From assembly GCA_032622095.1 (NCBI GenBank), contig CP136061.1, positions 52,713,762 to 52,777,761 on the forward strand: a stretch of DNA of 64,000 nt, written 5' to 3'. Shown piece after piece: positions 1-11,545 of the stretch. Source of the stretch: Siphonodentalium dalli. Taxonomy: Eukaryota > Mollusca > Scaphopoda > Gadilida > Siphonodentaliidae. The position numbers were made by a program, and so were the translations under genes. Each line of letters begins with the position of its first letter. The stretch's first letter is position 1. A model generated the notes under the pieces. It made no database searches. It saw only the letters and a list, made by a program, of their open reading frames with translations, and was not told the DNA's origin.

Positions 1-272
1 TCATCTGTGACCACAAAGTCACTCCCTGACCTGCCCTGACTACCATTTTTACAAACATCATGTATTAAGTTGATCAATATTAATAACTTTCGACGCTAAT
101 TTGTGAGAGTAGCAACGTCAATTGCAGTCCATGAGCCAGGCTCCCCAAAAATGGAAAGTGGTACCAATTTGGAGGGCAAATTCTACCAAATGTTTTCTGA
201 AATCTCATAGTCTGAAGTTTATGTCAGTGCTGGGGCACACTGGGGCAGTGTAGCTTAGTGTGGAAAATGTTT

Positions 273-286
273 GTTTCCATGGCAAC
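273..286 (+). promoter_or_regulatory. RFX X-box-like palindrome in left arm
   Basis: GTTTCCATGGCAAC fits the known RFX-factor X-box consensus (GTNNCC-AT-GGNAAC). The same 14-mer is at 1171-1184, and its reverse complement is at the matching place in the right arm (5606-5619). Binding is inferred from the motif only; the sites are inside repeats. Confidence 0.35.
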
Positions 287-430
287 GGAGTGCGTTTTTT
301 CCGGTATAAAACATATGCCTATAATGGTCTCTATCAAAAATGTTTAATGCAGTAACTCTATCTTGGCATTAATATGGGGTGCTATCCTTGGTGGGCTTTA
401 ATTTGACACTGGAGATTTCACCAATATATG

Positions 431-458
431 TCAAGGTCAAATACAAAGGTCAAGGTCA
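431..458 (+). promoter_or_regulatory. Paired nuclear-receptor extended half-sites
   Basis: Two TCAAGGTCA words (431-439 and 450-458) match the extended half-site known for ERR/NR5A-type monomeric nuclear receptors. The right arm keeps both as TGACCTTGA at 5434-5442 and 5453-5461. A fifth copy is at 1312-1320. Function is inferred only. Confidence 0.3.
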
Positions 459-779
459 TTGACTAAAATATTAGCTTTTTTCATATCGGGTCATACATTT
501 TCTACCCAATAAGTTTATATATCAGTTTTGAATACGTTATCTTTACTCGGAAATAATCTAGAGCATATAGGCTACACGGAGAACTGTGTTATGGTTGCAA
601 CTGACAAGCCAGTCATGAGATAACGACCTCTAAACTTTGTGGCCATTTTCAAAATTGGTCGAAATCAGTTATTTCCCAAGATATCGTGCTTTTGTGTATA
701 TTATAGAGTTATTTACTTATCTGGGGTCCGTTAGGGGTTGAATTATGAATTTATTGACTAAAGCCCGAAACTTATACAA

Positions 780-1640
780 ATATATACTTAGTTATAGGGA
801 AAACGTTTTGGAGGGCGTGCCCAGGTGGGGGTGGTGTCAAATGTCATTATAAACCCAAGTTTCCGTGACAACGACACCATATATTTGAAGAAAAATACAA
901 AATATGCCGCTTTTGAGAATCAACGAACCTTGTTTTTTTTGTATGGCACATTTTTAGTCACATTTTAATCGGCATTTTAAGTACTACCTTGTTGTGGTAA
1001 TTGTGACATTACATAAACGACGATGCATTACCATCAAGACCAAAATAACTGCAATTTTGTAACTTTAGTAACTAAATCATGAAACTTCACATATGTGTTC
1101 CGTGGTTATAATGGACACCTTTTGGGGGATGCCCAGTGAGATGTTTGACAAACTGTCGAGATAAAATCTGGTTTCCATGGCAACGGCATCAAATATTATT
1201 ATTGAAAATCCAACTGCTGGAAACCTGAGCCTAATTGCGTATGAAGGAATGATGTGAACTCATATTGCCATTAAGGATCCATCAATGAACTGGGCTATAT
1301 GCCCTATATGGTCAAGGTCAATTGCTACAGTCAATGTCATTGGAAAAGGGTAACATTTGGTCTAGTTTTTATAATTGGGCTCTTATTCCACTACCTATAG
1401 TGGGTTAGTCATGAAAGCAATCCCCATCATCATGCATAACTTTGTGGTAATACATGATTCATGATACATTACCCTTGAGATACAATCACAACAAAATAAA
1501 CACGATTTGTGACATCAACTAAAGCACGATACTGCACTTATCTGTTTCTTGGTTATAGTGGAAACTTTTTAGAGGGGGCCGTTCCTAGCTGAGGGGTCAT
1601 ATATCCAGATACAATATAGTTCCCATGTCAATGACACTAG
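780..1640. repeat. Degenerate repeat units with GGTTATAGTGGA-like spacing words
   Basis: Three loosely similar stretches begin near 790, 1100 and 1545, each with a 'TTATAGTGGA/TTATAGGGAA' word, a G-rich GGGGG(T/A)GCCC-type word and a following (C)CATGGCAACG/CCATGTCAATG word. They look like decayed tandem units of about 400 bases. No coding potential seen. Confidence 0.4.
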
Positions 1641-2027
1641 CGAGTTTGCGATATCCGTCCGACGGGTACCGGTGAATCGGTGAAATTCGTCACGTCCACT
1701 TGCGTCCTTTCAATGCAGTGCATACAGCGGTAGGGATTTGGAACGGTAGATGTATCCCATTGACCGGTAATCTTTCACTAAAGTTTTCTCACTCAAAAGT
1801 ACATTAATTCTATGAAATAGAAGTCAGCTATGCATTAATCTATTCATTGCAAGATTTCATGGGCAAATCTCATTGATAAATCTGTCATTTACGCCATGTT
1901 TTATGTTAAAAGTATCGAGGCGGCTTCTTGCACTTAGATAACTACGGAACGCCAATTTGTTCACTAACAACTATCTTCACTCCAGTAAAGACATGTCATG
2001 ATTAAAATTACTCAAACCTTTAATTCA

Positions 2028-2366
2028 ATGGTCCCCATGTCATCAGATTCCAACACAAATAATGCTAACCACAGTCAACTATAGTATACATTTGCCCAAA
2101 ACCTGTTATTTATCAACATTTATTTAAATGAAGAAAAAAACACTTGATTTTAGAGTTATACATCTTCATCCGCAATTTGGTCCTAGACCGTCTTCTCGTC
2201 GACTGTTTACTGGGCGTCTAAAAATTATCGGTGGTGAAAAATAATAGATTTCAAAAATCGATATCTGATCACTCTTAGCTTTGATGTGTGGGTTCCTCTA
2301 TTCGAATAAAATATTTGTTACGCCCCAAAGCCGAGGAAATAGTAATTTGCGAGCGTTTATTCGGAT
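2028..2366 (-). mobile_element. MITE-Y remnant (TTAA-flanked family)
   Basis: Shares GGTCCCCAT, CTTGATTTTAGAGTTAT, AAATCGATATCTGATCA and the CGAATCAAATATTT-type words with the full copies at 7523-7991 and 16351-16819, but both terminal AGGTACTC ends have decayed or gone. It interrupts copy 1 of the flanking duplication. Confidence 0.6.
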
Positions 2367-2689
2367 TATGCATGAGAGTGAGTTGACGGTGCTATACGCA
2401 TGGACGTGATTATAGAGGGTCTCCGCGTTGAGAGCGGGTGTCCAGCTTCAAATTACCAACTATACACCCCATTGAGCCTTGCGTAATTCCAATTGTGCAC
2501 CCCCGTTGGGTTTGATTTCCCCCAACTGTTCCTCCACGTGCCTGAACTGTAGTCTGTTCTAAATGGATCAGTAGTCTTGTTACCACAAATCCTGTTGTGG
2601 GAGGGTTCCACTGTGCCGACTAATATAAGAGCATTTGTAGATCTGAACATGGAAATTGCACAATCATAACATATAGTGCTCTAATGCCA

Positions 2690-3110
2690 GGCAAATCACG
2701 CCCTGATTTGTTTTTCTGAAATTAATTATCAGTTTTGACGGGCCACTGCATGTGGAGAGACCAGGATACACCGGGTCGACCATGGTTCGGTCCGGTGTGA
2801 GAACGTTTTGAAATCTGAATATGAAAATTGATATTCCTAGCATCTTTTGACTGTCCCCAAGCTTTTCATTTGTTGGATATTTCAAACCTAAGGTTGGAAA
2901 ATTTCCAACTGTTGGCCAATACAGTCCGAATTTGTTTACCAAAAAGGAGGAAAATATGCAAATGTTGGTCTGAAACAATAACAATTCCCAACTAAATAAT
3001 TTTTTGGGAAAATCAAACTGCCAGAATAATTTCAACCTTGTTTTGGTGTGAAATTTCCAACTGACGTGCTAGGTATATGAATATTTCAACTGTTGAACAA
3101 TTTTACAACA
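2690..3110 (-). repeat. Family X dispersed repeat
   Basis: Contains the family's repeated words: GGTCCGGTGTGAGAA, GGAAAATTTCCAACTGTTGG, CAAATGTTGGTCT and GGTGTGAAATTTCCAACT. It runs opposite to the tandem copies at 19850-20720. Short reading frames across it are not conserved between copies, so it is treated as non-coding. Confidence 0.65.
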
Positions 3111-3948
3111 GTTGAAGTGAAACACCGCACCCCCATCGTCACGTCTCTGTATCGACCCTTTGTGCATGAGCATAAACATATGGTGAATGTATTACACTTT
3201 TGAATACAACCGCTTAGTTATTTTATCCTATGTGGGTGGTAGCTGATTCTCATTTTAATATAGATTATATATTTACCATTTGAACGGACATGGCTCATTT
3301 GAACATCAAGACTGTTCTATATTGTAGTGGTGGAGATATATAGGTCGACAATGACACGAAATACCGATATACACACCTTATACTCTACACAACCTTACTC
3401 TCGTCAAAGCGACTTTCAGCTGTTTTGGTTTTTGTTTCGTATAGAAGTGAAGCAAACGCTCTTTATTTATATTTATATTAACATAACATTTTAGGCCTGT
3501 GATTGAAGGATACAATATAATGACACGGCTGGTTTTTATCTAGTATCTGTATATTTTCGAATATGTGTCTGTCTGCATGTCCACTATTTTTTAGAAAATA
3601 ATGAGGCCATCTATAGCTATATGACTAATAGAGATAATATTTACCAGAAATGTAACGGTGTGGTTTATAGAACTAGTAAAGGTGTCTCTATCTTTATGGC
3701 GCGGATGGGGTTCGGGGCTCTTTACAAAAAATATTAAAAGAAGTATTTGACGTCGGTTGCCACAAAACATGTAAATACACATCGTGACACAGTGAAAGAA
3801 TGCAAGTGTATCAGGCATTTATAAGACATAATATGTTTTACATTTGCACTATATATGTATCGATAATTGGTCTCATTCATGGTCCACTTATCAATACCTG
3901 CTATTGTGCCCATGCATGTAGTTGCATTGAATTCAACAAAATACACGT
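3111..3948. other. No gene seen
   Basis: AT-rich sequence between the two duplicated blocks. It holds a short word, AACGGACATGGCTCATT (about 3282-3299), that recurs near 13830 (reverse) and 61690, perhaps the edge of another dispersed repeat. Nothing else is supported. Confidence 0.5.
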
Positions 3949-4900
3949 GAACGGGTACGGGTAAATCGATTAACATCGTCGTGGTTACTTGGGTACTTTC
4001 AATGCAGCTCATAAAGCAATAGCGATTTAGAACGGGCAGATGTGTCCCATTGACAGGTAACCTTTCACTACGATTTCTCACTCAAAGGTTCATGAATTAC
4101 ACGTAATTCCAGTCAGCTATGCGTTAACCTATCTATTGCAAGATTTCATGGGCACACATCATGCATTGATAAAGTTGTCATTTTAAACCAGGTTCTATGT
4201 TCAAATTCTCGAGGCGGCTTCTAGCACTTTTTTCACTACATTAATGAGAGGTTGTGGTTGATAGAGTGAGTAGATGGTGCTATAGACGCAGTCTCGACCC
4301 ATTGTAGGGACGTGTCTATAGATTGTATCCGCGTTAGGAGGGGCGTTCACATTCTAACTACACCCCATTTTCACCCCCTCCCCATCCCGTTGTGCTTTGA
4401 TTTTCCCAACTGGTCCCCCACATCCGCCTGAATGGTAGCAAATTATAAATGAATCTTTTTGTCACTAGCCGGGGTGGGTATAATCCATTAGACCGACCAG
4501 TACAAGAAAATGTGTAGATCTGAGCCTGAACGTGGTTCGTCCCGGTGTGAGAAATATTTGAAATCTGAACATGACATTTTCTAAATCCTAGCATCCAGAC
4601 TGGCATCAAACGTTCCATTTGTTGGACAATTTGATACCTGACACCCCCCAAAAGTTTGAAAATTTTCAACAGTTTCTGATGGCCATTTCAGTCCAAATGT
4701 TTTACCAAAAATAGGAAAATATGCAAATGTTGGTCTAAAAACTACAAATTCTCCACTAATAAATTGATGGAATATTAAACTACGGGAACAATTTCAACCT
4801 ATTGTTGGTGTGAAATTTCCAACAAATGTTTTGTCAAGAATATCATATTTCCAACTGTTGAACATTTGACCAAAGTTTGGGGGCGGCTGAGACACTATTA
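3949..4900. repeat. Segmental duplication, copy 2, ending in family X
   Basis: Second copy of the block at 1657-3110, about 2.3 kb downstream, without the MITE. Its last 400 bases (about 4500-4900) are another family X copy, with CGGTGTGAGAAATATTTG, GCAAATGTTGGTCT and GTGTGAAATTTCCAAC. Confidence 0.65.
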
Positions 4901-5758
4901 TAGGAAACAAGGTCACAAGTCTTTGTAATTCATCCTATGTCACAAATATACCTGAAATATTCAATTCAGAACAACTAAAGTTGAATGAAATACTGTAATA
5001 CATTCTTATATGAGCATGTTTATACTTTCGGGTAGTTGCCTAGCAACCGTTGCTAAGCAGGGCCAAATCTCGATGCGGTCTATTCTGAAAATGATCAGTA
5101 AGGTCCAAGGAACATATGTGGATGTTTCATGCTTTTATCAATATTTGTGCAATTCTTACATTTCCATGCACCAAGCGCCTGGACTACACAGAAGCATGAT
5201 ATATTGGGAAATAACCGATTTTCACCCATTTTGGAAAATGGTCACCAAGTTTAAAGACATATTTCTCATGACTGAGTCACTGACATGTCTTTTTCGACAA
5301 TAACGAATTTCTCCATGTAGCATATACGCTACAGATTATTTAGGAGCAAAGATAACGTATTCAAAACTGATATATAAAATCAGTGGGTAGAAAATATAAG
5401 ACCCGATATGAAAAAAGCTAATATTTTGGTGAATGACCTTGACCTTTGTGCGTGACCTTGACCTCTAGAGGTGAAATCCCCGCGTCAAAATAAAGCCCAC
5501 CAAGGGTGCCACCCCATATTAGTGTAAGGATAGAGTTACTGCATTAAACTTTCTAGTAGTAGACCATTATAAGTATATTTTGAAAACTGGCCAAAATCAC
5601 CCTTCGTTGCCATGGAAACACAAATTTTGCACACTAAGCTACACTGCCACAGTGCTCCCCAGCACTCAGATGAATTTCAGATTATAAGCTTTGAGAAAAA
5701 TGTTGATAGAATTTTCCCACCAAAATGGTACCATTCTCGGTCCTGGCTCATGGACTAT

Positions 5759-6164
5759 TGGTCCCGCTCAGCTCAGTTTCGAAGTTCTGCATGGCATGCA
5801 TGCCCATTTCCCTTAAGAAACATGGCCAGAATCTCAAAAGACGTTTTTTAGGCAAACTTCCATGCTGCATCCTTTAAAAAGAATTTGTCATGCCTCATAA
5901 TGTACTGGGAGGACAACCATAATACAACCTAGAGTTTTCACTTGATTAAGTAACATGTTTAATAACCCAGCAGATCACTACCTTGCTACCTTTTCGGAAC
6001 AGCAGAGAATAATGTTTGGGATATATATGAACAATTAACTTGTTAGGTGCATAAGAAATGTTAGTATTCAATCTAAATAACACATAATAGTCAAACTTTG
6101 TCATCATCCACAACTTGTATGTGGTTGCATGGCACGCAGCATGGGCAATATTTACCATTTTTCA
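5759..6164. other. No gene seen
   Basis: Unremarkable AT-rich sequence between the inverted arm and the three-copy satellite. No recognisable gene, hairpin or repeat. Confidence 0.5.
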
Positions 6165-7200
6165 CATTTTTGCCGCCATTTTGAGCCAAAGTGACAATCT
6201 TGGAACCAATGAACTGGAATATGCATAATATATGGAATGTTTCACTAAAATTGCACAGTTGTGCCCATTTCTTGATGAAATATAACTAGAAATCACAATG
6301 GTGTCAAATCGAATTTTTGAGAGATCAGTAGGGTTTCTGACTTCATGAATGGCATATTTCATTTCTCCAATGGTCAGTTAACATGAATAGTACAACATAA
6401 AGTGAGAATTCTCAACCAGTACCAAATAGCATAAACTGATCTTAAAGATATTAGAGACAAAATTTTCCACTTCCTACTGCCATTTTGGCAGCCATTTTTC
6501 AGCCATTCTGAGCCAATGTGACAATTTTTGTACTAATGATTTGGAACATGTATCAAAAATGGAATGCTTCACTAAAATTTCACAGTTCTGCCCAGTTCTT
6601 GATGAAATAATACTAGAAATCTCAATGGTAATTTTTGGTAAAATTTTATACCACTTTCTGTAAAATCGAATATTTGAGGGATCAGAAAGGTTTATGATCC
6701 CATGAATGGCATATTTCATTGCACCAATGGTCAGTTAACTTGAAAATACAACATAAATTCACAATTTTCAACCAGTACGAAAATCATAAACTGATCTTAA
6801 AGACATTAGAGAAAACAAATCAAATTTTCCACTTCCGGCTGTCATTTTGGGTGCCATTTTTTCAGCCACTTTAAGCCAAAGTGACAATTTTTGTACTAAT
6901 GAGTTGGAATATGCATAAGAAATGGAATGTTTTACTAAAATTTCACAGTTCTGCCCATATCTTGATGAAATATGACTAGACATCCCAATGGTGATTTTTG
7001 GTAACATTTGAAACCGCTTTCTGTAAAATCGAATTTTTGAGGGCTCAGAAGGGTTTCTGAATGGCATATTTCATTGCTCCAATGGACAGTTAACATGAAT
7101 AATCCAACATAAAGTCACAATTATCAACCAGTACCAAACAGCATAAACTGATCTTAAAGATATTAGAGAAAAAAATTAAATTTTCCACTTCCATCTGCCA
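6165..7200. repeat. Three-copy tandem satellite, unit about 315-360 bases
   Basis: Units start near 6165, 6480 and 6841, each with a 'GCCATTTT...GCC' head followed by AGCCAAAGTGACAAT, CTTGATGAAAT, AAAATCGAATTTTTGAG, GGCATATTTCATT and TAAACTGATCTTAAAGA. The reverse strand reads similar peptides in each unit (MKYAIH..., ...NCEILVKHSI...), but they start and stop inconsistently. A fourth unit head at 7197 is truncated. Treated as non-coding satellite. Confidence 0.75.
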
Positions 7201-7518
7201 TTTTGACGGCCATCTTGGACGGCGAGTTTCAATTTTAGCCTATTATAGTGGCATTTTGTCTTATCTTCACACAAATGTATACATTTGTATATATATGACA
7301 ACTTGACAAGACTGCCTCACTATAATTTGCATCAAACTGATTTAGTGAACCGTCTGAAAAACGGCGGCCATGTTAGGCGCCATCTTGAATTTAACGGGTT
7401 TCACTTAACCGAAAGCTGGAACCAGCTGGATTATGATCAGGGATATAGTGCACAAAATAACTATGTGCGAAGTTTTGTGCTTCTATCCGGAAGTGAACGA
7501 TTCTTCTATTATTGTCGG
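7201..7518. other. No gene seen
   Basis: Short stretch after the satellite. It holds CGGCCATGTTAGGCGCCATCT-like words typical of the satellite head, and an 84-codon open frame (7285-7539) that runs into the neighbouring MITE and is therefore not credible. Confidence 0.45.
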
Positions 7519-7522
7519 TTAA

Positions 7523-7991
7523 AGGTACTCAATCCGTAAAGAGGGTCCCCATCTCAACAGATTCCAACAACAACAATCCGATCAGATGGTCCTATATTAC
7601 TATTTCTTTGGCTTTGGGGGTAAAACATATTTGATTCGAGTCGAGGAACCCATCAAACAAAGCTCAGAGTTATTAGATATTGATTTTTGAAATTTGTTAT
7701 TAACTCGAGATGAGTACTAATAACTGCCGTAATCTGCTCTGGATGTGTACTCCAAATCTATTCAAACAGACAAGAATGGATAACTCTAAAATCAAGTGGT
7801 AATTTTAACGCAATTTTGACTGAGTTCTGGGCCAGATAGTATTCCCGATAATGAAAAATAATAGATTTCTAAAATCGATATCTAACAAATCTGAGCTTTG
7901 ATGGGTGACTTCCTCGACTCGAATCAAATATTTTTGACCCCCGAGGCCATTGAAATAGTAATTGAGAGGAGTTTTATCGGATTGAGTACCT
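7523..7991 (-). mobile_element. MITE-Y, complete copy, 469 bases, TTAA on both sides
   Basis: Begins AGGTACTCAATCCG and ends CGGATTGAGTACCT; TTAA lies directly outside each end (7519-7522 and 7992-7995). The copy at 16351-16819 is also 469 bases, in the opposite orientation, and nearly identical through its middle. TTAA duplication is the known mark of piggyBac-type insertion, so this is probably a piggyBac-mobilised non-autonomous element. A 74-codon reverse frame is shared with the other copy because the copies are young, not because it is a gene. Confidence 0.8.
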
Positions 7992-7995
7992 TTAA

Positions 7996-8728
7996 GCGAC
8001 TCCACTAAAACGGTGAACAACTCAATCAAATTATTAAATTTGACCGAGAGCAGTAAAATATACGAATTTCAACTGTCGCCAAGTCCCTGCTTTTGGGGCA
8101 CTTCGGGGGAATTATCTAGGGGTCTTAGTAAATACCAATACACTGACACCTTCTCCCCCCATTCTGAACTCCTCGACCTGTGACCTCTGGGGGCCAAGGT
8201 GAAACGGTGACTGAATCTGACGAGGTTTGCCGAATGCCCCTCCCCCGAATAGGTCTATAACCATACAGACTCCATTGAAGTTTCCCGATCCGGTGAATTA
8301 GATGTTCACATATCTGTATTCCAGACAATAAGAGATAGTAATAACTAAATAAACATTAAAAATTATAATTAAGCTAATGATGGAAGTTCTTCAAATGGTC
8401 TTATAAACTGATATTATTGCAACAGTTTACATAAATTGAGTTCTATTTTGTCGTAAAAATAAACAAAATGTCGTAAAAGTTTGCCGCGAGAAAACAGTTA
8501 GTTCAAAAATGTCTTAAAACTTAAAATCGCTAATATCCTCTCCAAACAGCAGTGGAAAATTACAATGCACTACGCACAGACCGTACCAGTTCTCTCTCAA
8601 GCTTCCAGTTCAGCGCCCGATTCCAAATAACAAAATTAAGGAAAGATATTAAGTTTTTTGTCTCTCCTGTAAAACATGGAATTTGCCAAAAAATGATTTT
8701 TACGACATTTTTTGAATTTCACGGACGA
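7996..8728. other. No gene seen
   Basis: AT-rich. Short frames only, with no recognisable protein. The TTTTTACGACATTTTTTG word near 8699 echoes GTCGTAAAA words around 8450-8480. Confidence 0.45.
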
Positions 8729-8823
8729 TATATTGTATATATTATCCATCAATGGATAAAATTCGTATTTAACCAATTAAATGTGGCTATCTCCGCTATA
8801 TAATATCGAAATGTTATCATAAG
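8729..8823 (+). repeat. 95-base direct repeat, left copy
   Basis: Bases 8729-8823 recur at 9653-9747 with one visible difference (TTCGTATTT against TTCGCATTT). The left copy ends exactly where the LINE tail begins. Read as an unusually long target-site duplication. Confidence 0.8.
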
Positions 8824-9652
8824 AGAGAGAGAGATTCTTTATTGCCTCCTTGAAGGAGAGATATTTGTACAATTATATACATACATGTAGATATAAATAC
8901 AACAGTGAAGTGTGAGCATAATTAATATAGTGATTACATAAAACGTGCATGCGTATTATCAGGCTCACTTTGGTACGGGTGAGTTGCGTCTTATCTGTTG
9001 AACTTTTATCGGAGTGAGAAAGGTTAAATGAATTACAATTTTTATATATATATATAATAAAATGCGCATCCGAATGGTTGCGCACCCGATGCTCGACAAC
9101 ATTACTATATATCGTTATATGATATACATAATGTATAAATTTTCTAGCTTCTGCATTTAAGCTACGTCACATGCGTGTGGGCTGAAATTTTCTGAATTAA
9201 TTTTCTGAATTATTTTGCCCTAATTAGGGAACACATTAAAAATAAAAAAGATGCAGACATATCAATAAGAGAGTCCCGATATTGTCCAACGGCGTCCAAG
9301 AGTGATGGGTGATCACTTCCCAAGATTAGAGACAACAAGTCCTCCTTCTCTAGACCGAACATGTATAAATATACTTGGATACCGCAGTAGTCGATGACCC
9401 GTTCCCAGAAACTATTTCGCAGCGACAGGATCGGGAATGACGAGCACGTGAACATAATGTGCTCAAGTTCGTTATCATATATACACACGCACTGACGACA
9501 GGTAAGATTATCTCCAATCGAATCAGCCAAATGATTCCGAATTGCATCGAATCTCGAATCGTATCATTACATCAGTCGTATCAATAGTGAAGTTGTAGAT
9601 ATCACTTCACTGAGTATATCAATTTACTAACTTCGTTATGTGATCATCGGTA
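8824..9652 (-). mobile_element. 5'-truncated non-LTR retrotransposon (LINE), with 3' end at 8824
   Basis: Read on the minus strand, this holds a reading frame (9530-9210) ending a reverse transcriptase polyprotein, then a 3' UTR. The 3' end carries a small hairpin, CTCCTTCAAGGAG, then CAATAAAGAATC and a CTCTCTCT tail. Tails made of short tandem repeats rather than poly(A) are known for several LINE clades. The element is bounded on both sides by the 95-base direct repeat, which makes the insertion limits unusually clear. Confidence 0.8.
9210..9530 (-). pseudogene. LINE ORF2 C-terminal fragment with Cys-Cys-His-Cys knuckle
   Basis: The 106-codon frame contains CRQCVCIYDNELEHIMFTC, that is C-x2-C-x10-H-x4-C, the zinc knuckle that ends the polyprotein of many endonuclease-type non-LTR elements. 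It is followed by the usual 'R..FW..V' helix (SLRNSFWERVIDYCG) and a short tail to the stop. The reverse transcriptase and endonuclease domains are missing through 5' truncation, so it cannot move by itself. The clade cannot be assigned from this piece. Confidence 0.75.
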
Positions 9653-9747
9653 TATATTGTATATATTATCCATCAATGGATAAAATTCGCATTTAACCAA
9701 TTAAATGTGGCTATCTCCGCTATATAATATCGAAATGTTATCATAAG
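9653..9747 (+). repeat. 95-base direct repeat, right copy
   Basis: Right partner of 8729-8823; 94 of 95 bases appear identical. Marks the 5' limit of the LINE insertion. Confidence 0.8.
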
Positions 9748-11204
9748 CAATAATGAAGTCAGTAAGCATTCACGTAGCTGAAGTTCGACATGAAAGTTTT
9801 GCTAGATCAGTTCCATTATAGTCTTGCAATGCTTCAGTTGTCTACATAGTATAGCTCAGTCTACACCTTTGTTTGTAATGTGTGTCTTTCGATTGTATCA
9901 TAAACTAACTTCGCGAAAAAGCAATATTGTCCATTGCCGTAATGAGAATACAACTGGTGCCAGTGATTCGCTACAATTCGAATCTGGACAGCTCATTTAG
10001 AATCGAAACGAATCAGACGAAAGCTTCGGAATCGCATCGAATCAAATCGATTCCCAGGGACCTAGCAGATACATGTAGGTATGTCAGAACTTCATAAGTT
10101 CATCGCCTCATTAAAGTGAAAACATATTGAAGCCGAGGTTCTAATTTCGTGAACACCACACCAATTCAGAAATATGAACCATATGAATAAACGAGAGGCC
10201 GATCACGATCGGCAGATGTTAACCCATCCCTTGGCGATAAAAATTTAATATGATCGGATAAATGAGAGTTTTGGTGTTGAATTATAGGGTATACTGTTAT
10301 GTACTATTATAGACAAATGTACATAACACAAATTATTGGAATTTATGGGTCACTGGCATTTATAAAAGAGAATGCACTGGTACAGGATCTGTAATGCTAA
10401 ACCGCCACAGCCAGCAAGCCCGTGGGTTAAATGTGTAGGTGTGACCTGGACATGGAATACTTGGGTTAAGAGAGTCCAATTTAAGTTTACAATAATAATG
10501 TGTCCTAGTATACAGATAAGCAACCTCACCATTGAACCATTAATATCAATTATATAACAGAGCTGTCAAAAATCACAGGAATTGTTTATGTTGAACACTG
10601 ACCTCTCTATTAAACCAATAACAATTATAATGATATCAGACAATCTGAAGATATAGCTCTGCAGCACAGATGTCCAAGTTTACTGTTAATATAATGTGAT
10701 GTTTATTGTTGAATCTTTATTTTAAATTAGATACCATAGCCTTCTTTTATCAGATTATTTGCACATTGGCATAAGAGACATCAGAAAATAATATAGCCTT
10801 ATCAATAGCTACCTGTAAGTAGTCCAAAGGCAATTTGTGAATTGGATTACTGTTGCTCCAAACAGATTTATCAGTACATAACACAAGATTTTGGACCGAT
10901 TTAATCAAATTTGGTGTGGTGATTCGGGGTACCCTTGGCAGAGTTATAATGGTGTTAGTTTTTCAATTTTTTTTAATTTAATTTTTTTTTTTTTTTATTA
11001 TTTAACAAAATTAAAGGGACACATTGGAAATCTTTTTATCAACTTGTATCATAATCATCAATATCTAAATGAAAACAAATGACAATGTCAATGACATTTT
11101 TTTTATTATTATTATAAAAGTTAAAAATAAAATTAAAAAAAAATCGATTTTTTTTTTCAATATTTTTTCTCGAAAAATGGTCATAACTCCTTTAAAATAA
11201 ATCG
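9748..11204. other. No gene seen
   Basis: AT-rich intergenic sequence. Around 9960-10060 there is a run of AATCGAATC-like words, echoed at 9540-9560. At 10960-11160 there are several homopolymer A and T runs. The opposed 60-codon frames at 10350-10557 cover the same bases on both strands and show no family signature. Confidence 0.45.
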
Positions 11205-11545
11205 GATCAAACCCATATTCGAACTAGATCTGTATTTTGGGCTGTGCAACTCACATACCAAAATGTTTGAGTTATGGCAGAATGCGTGAATTCTAAGTCG
11301 AAAAAGGGCCATAACTCTGTAACAAAATCTCGGATCAAACCCAAATTCGATATCGATCTGCTGAGAAACCCATATACAAAATTTGGTTTCGATCGGTTAG
11401 AAAATGTTTGAGTTATCGCATTACTCGTAAAGTGTCTACGGACAGACAGACAGACATACAGACGGACAGACAGACAGACGGACGAACGACGAGTGGTCAA
11501 TCCGGGCAACGACACTATGTTTACCATACTATGGTATGGGTAAAC
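11205..11545. repeat. Dispersed repeat ending in GACA/GACG run
   Basis: Contains two echoes of a 'GCCATAACTC...CGGATCAAACCCA(A/T)ATTCGA' unit (about 11170 and 11300), then a GACAGACAGACA / GACGGACGAACGACG tract (about 11450-11490) and CCGGGCAACGAC. Repeats with this layout are common in mollusc genomes (general knowledge). Ends near the CCATACTATGG palindrome at 11524. Confidence 0.55.

Larger units (their letters stand above)
1657..3110. repeat. Segmental duplication, copy 1
   Basis: Aligns in the same orientation with 3949-4900. Shared landmarks are ACGGGTAC, CTTTCAATGCAG, CATTGCAAGATTTCATGGGC, TCGAGGCGGCTTCT and then a TTGGAAATTTCC-rich tail (family X). Copy 1 carries an extra 340-base MITE remnant at 2028-2366 that copy 2 lacks, so the MITE probably came in after the duplication. 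Confidence 0.7.
127..5758. repeat. Composite segment bounded by long inverted arms
   Basis: Bases 127-700 reappear, reverse-complemented and diverged, at about 5184-5758. The outer ends match around CATGAGCCAGG and CCTGGCTCATG; inner matches run through the CCATGGCAAC word, the paired TCAAGGTCA words and a GTTATTTCCCAA word. The arms are about 574 bases each and enclose 4.5 kb of other repeats. It may be one large TIR element or two opposed copies of a dispersed repeat; no flanking target duplication was seen, so the second reading stays open. Confidence 0.65.

Noticed and set aside
10350-10557. Opposed frames of 60 and 61 codons
   Set aside because: Mutually overlapping on both strands with no signature; chance frames.
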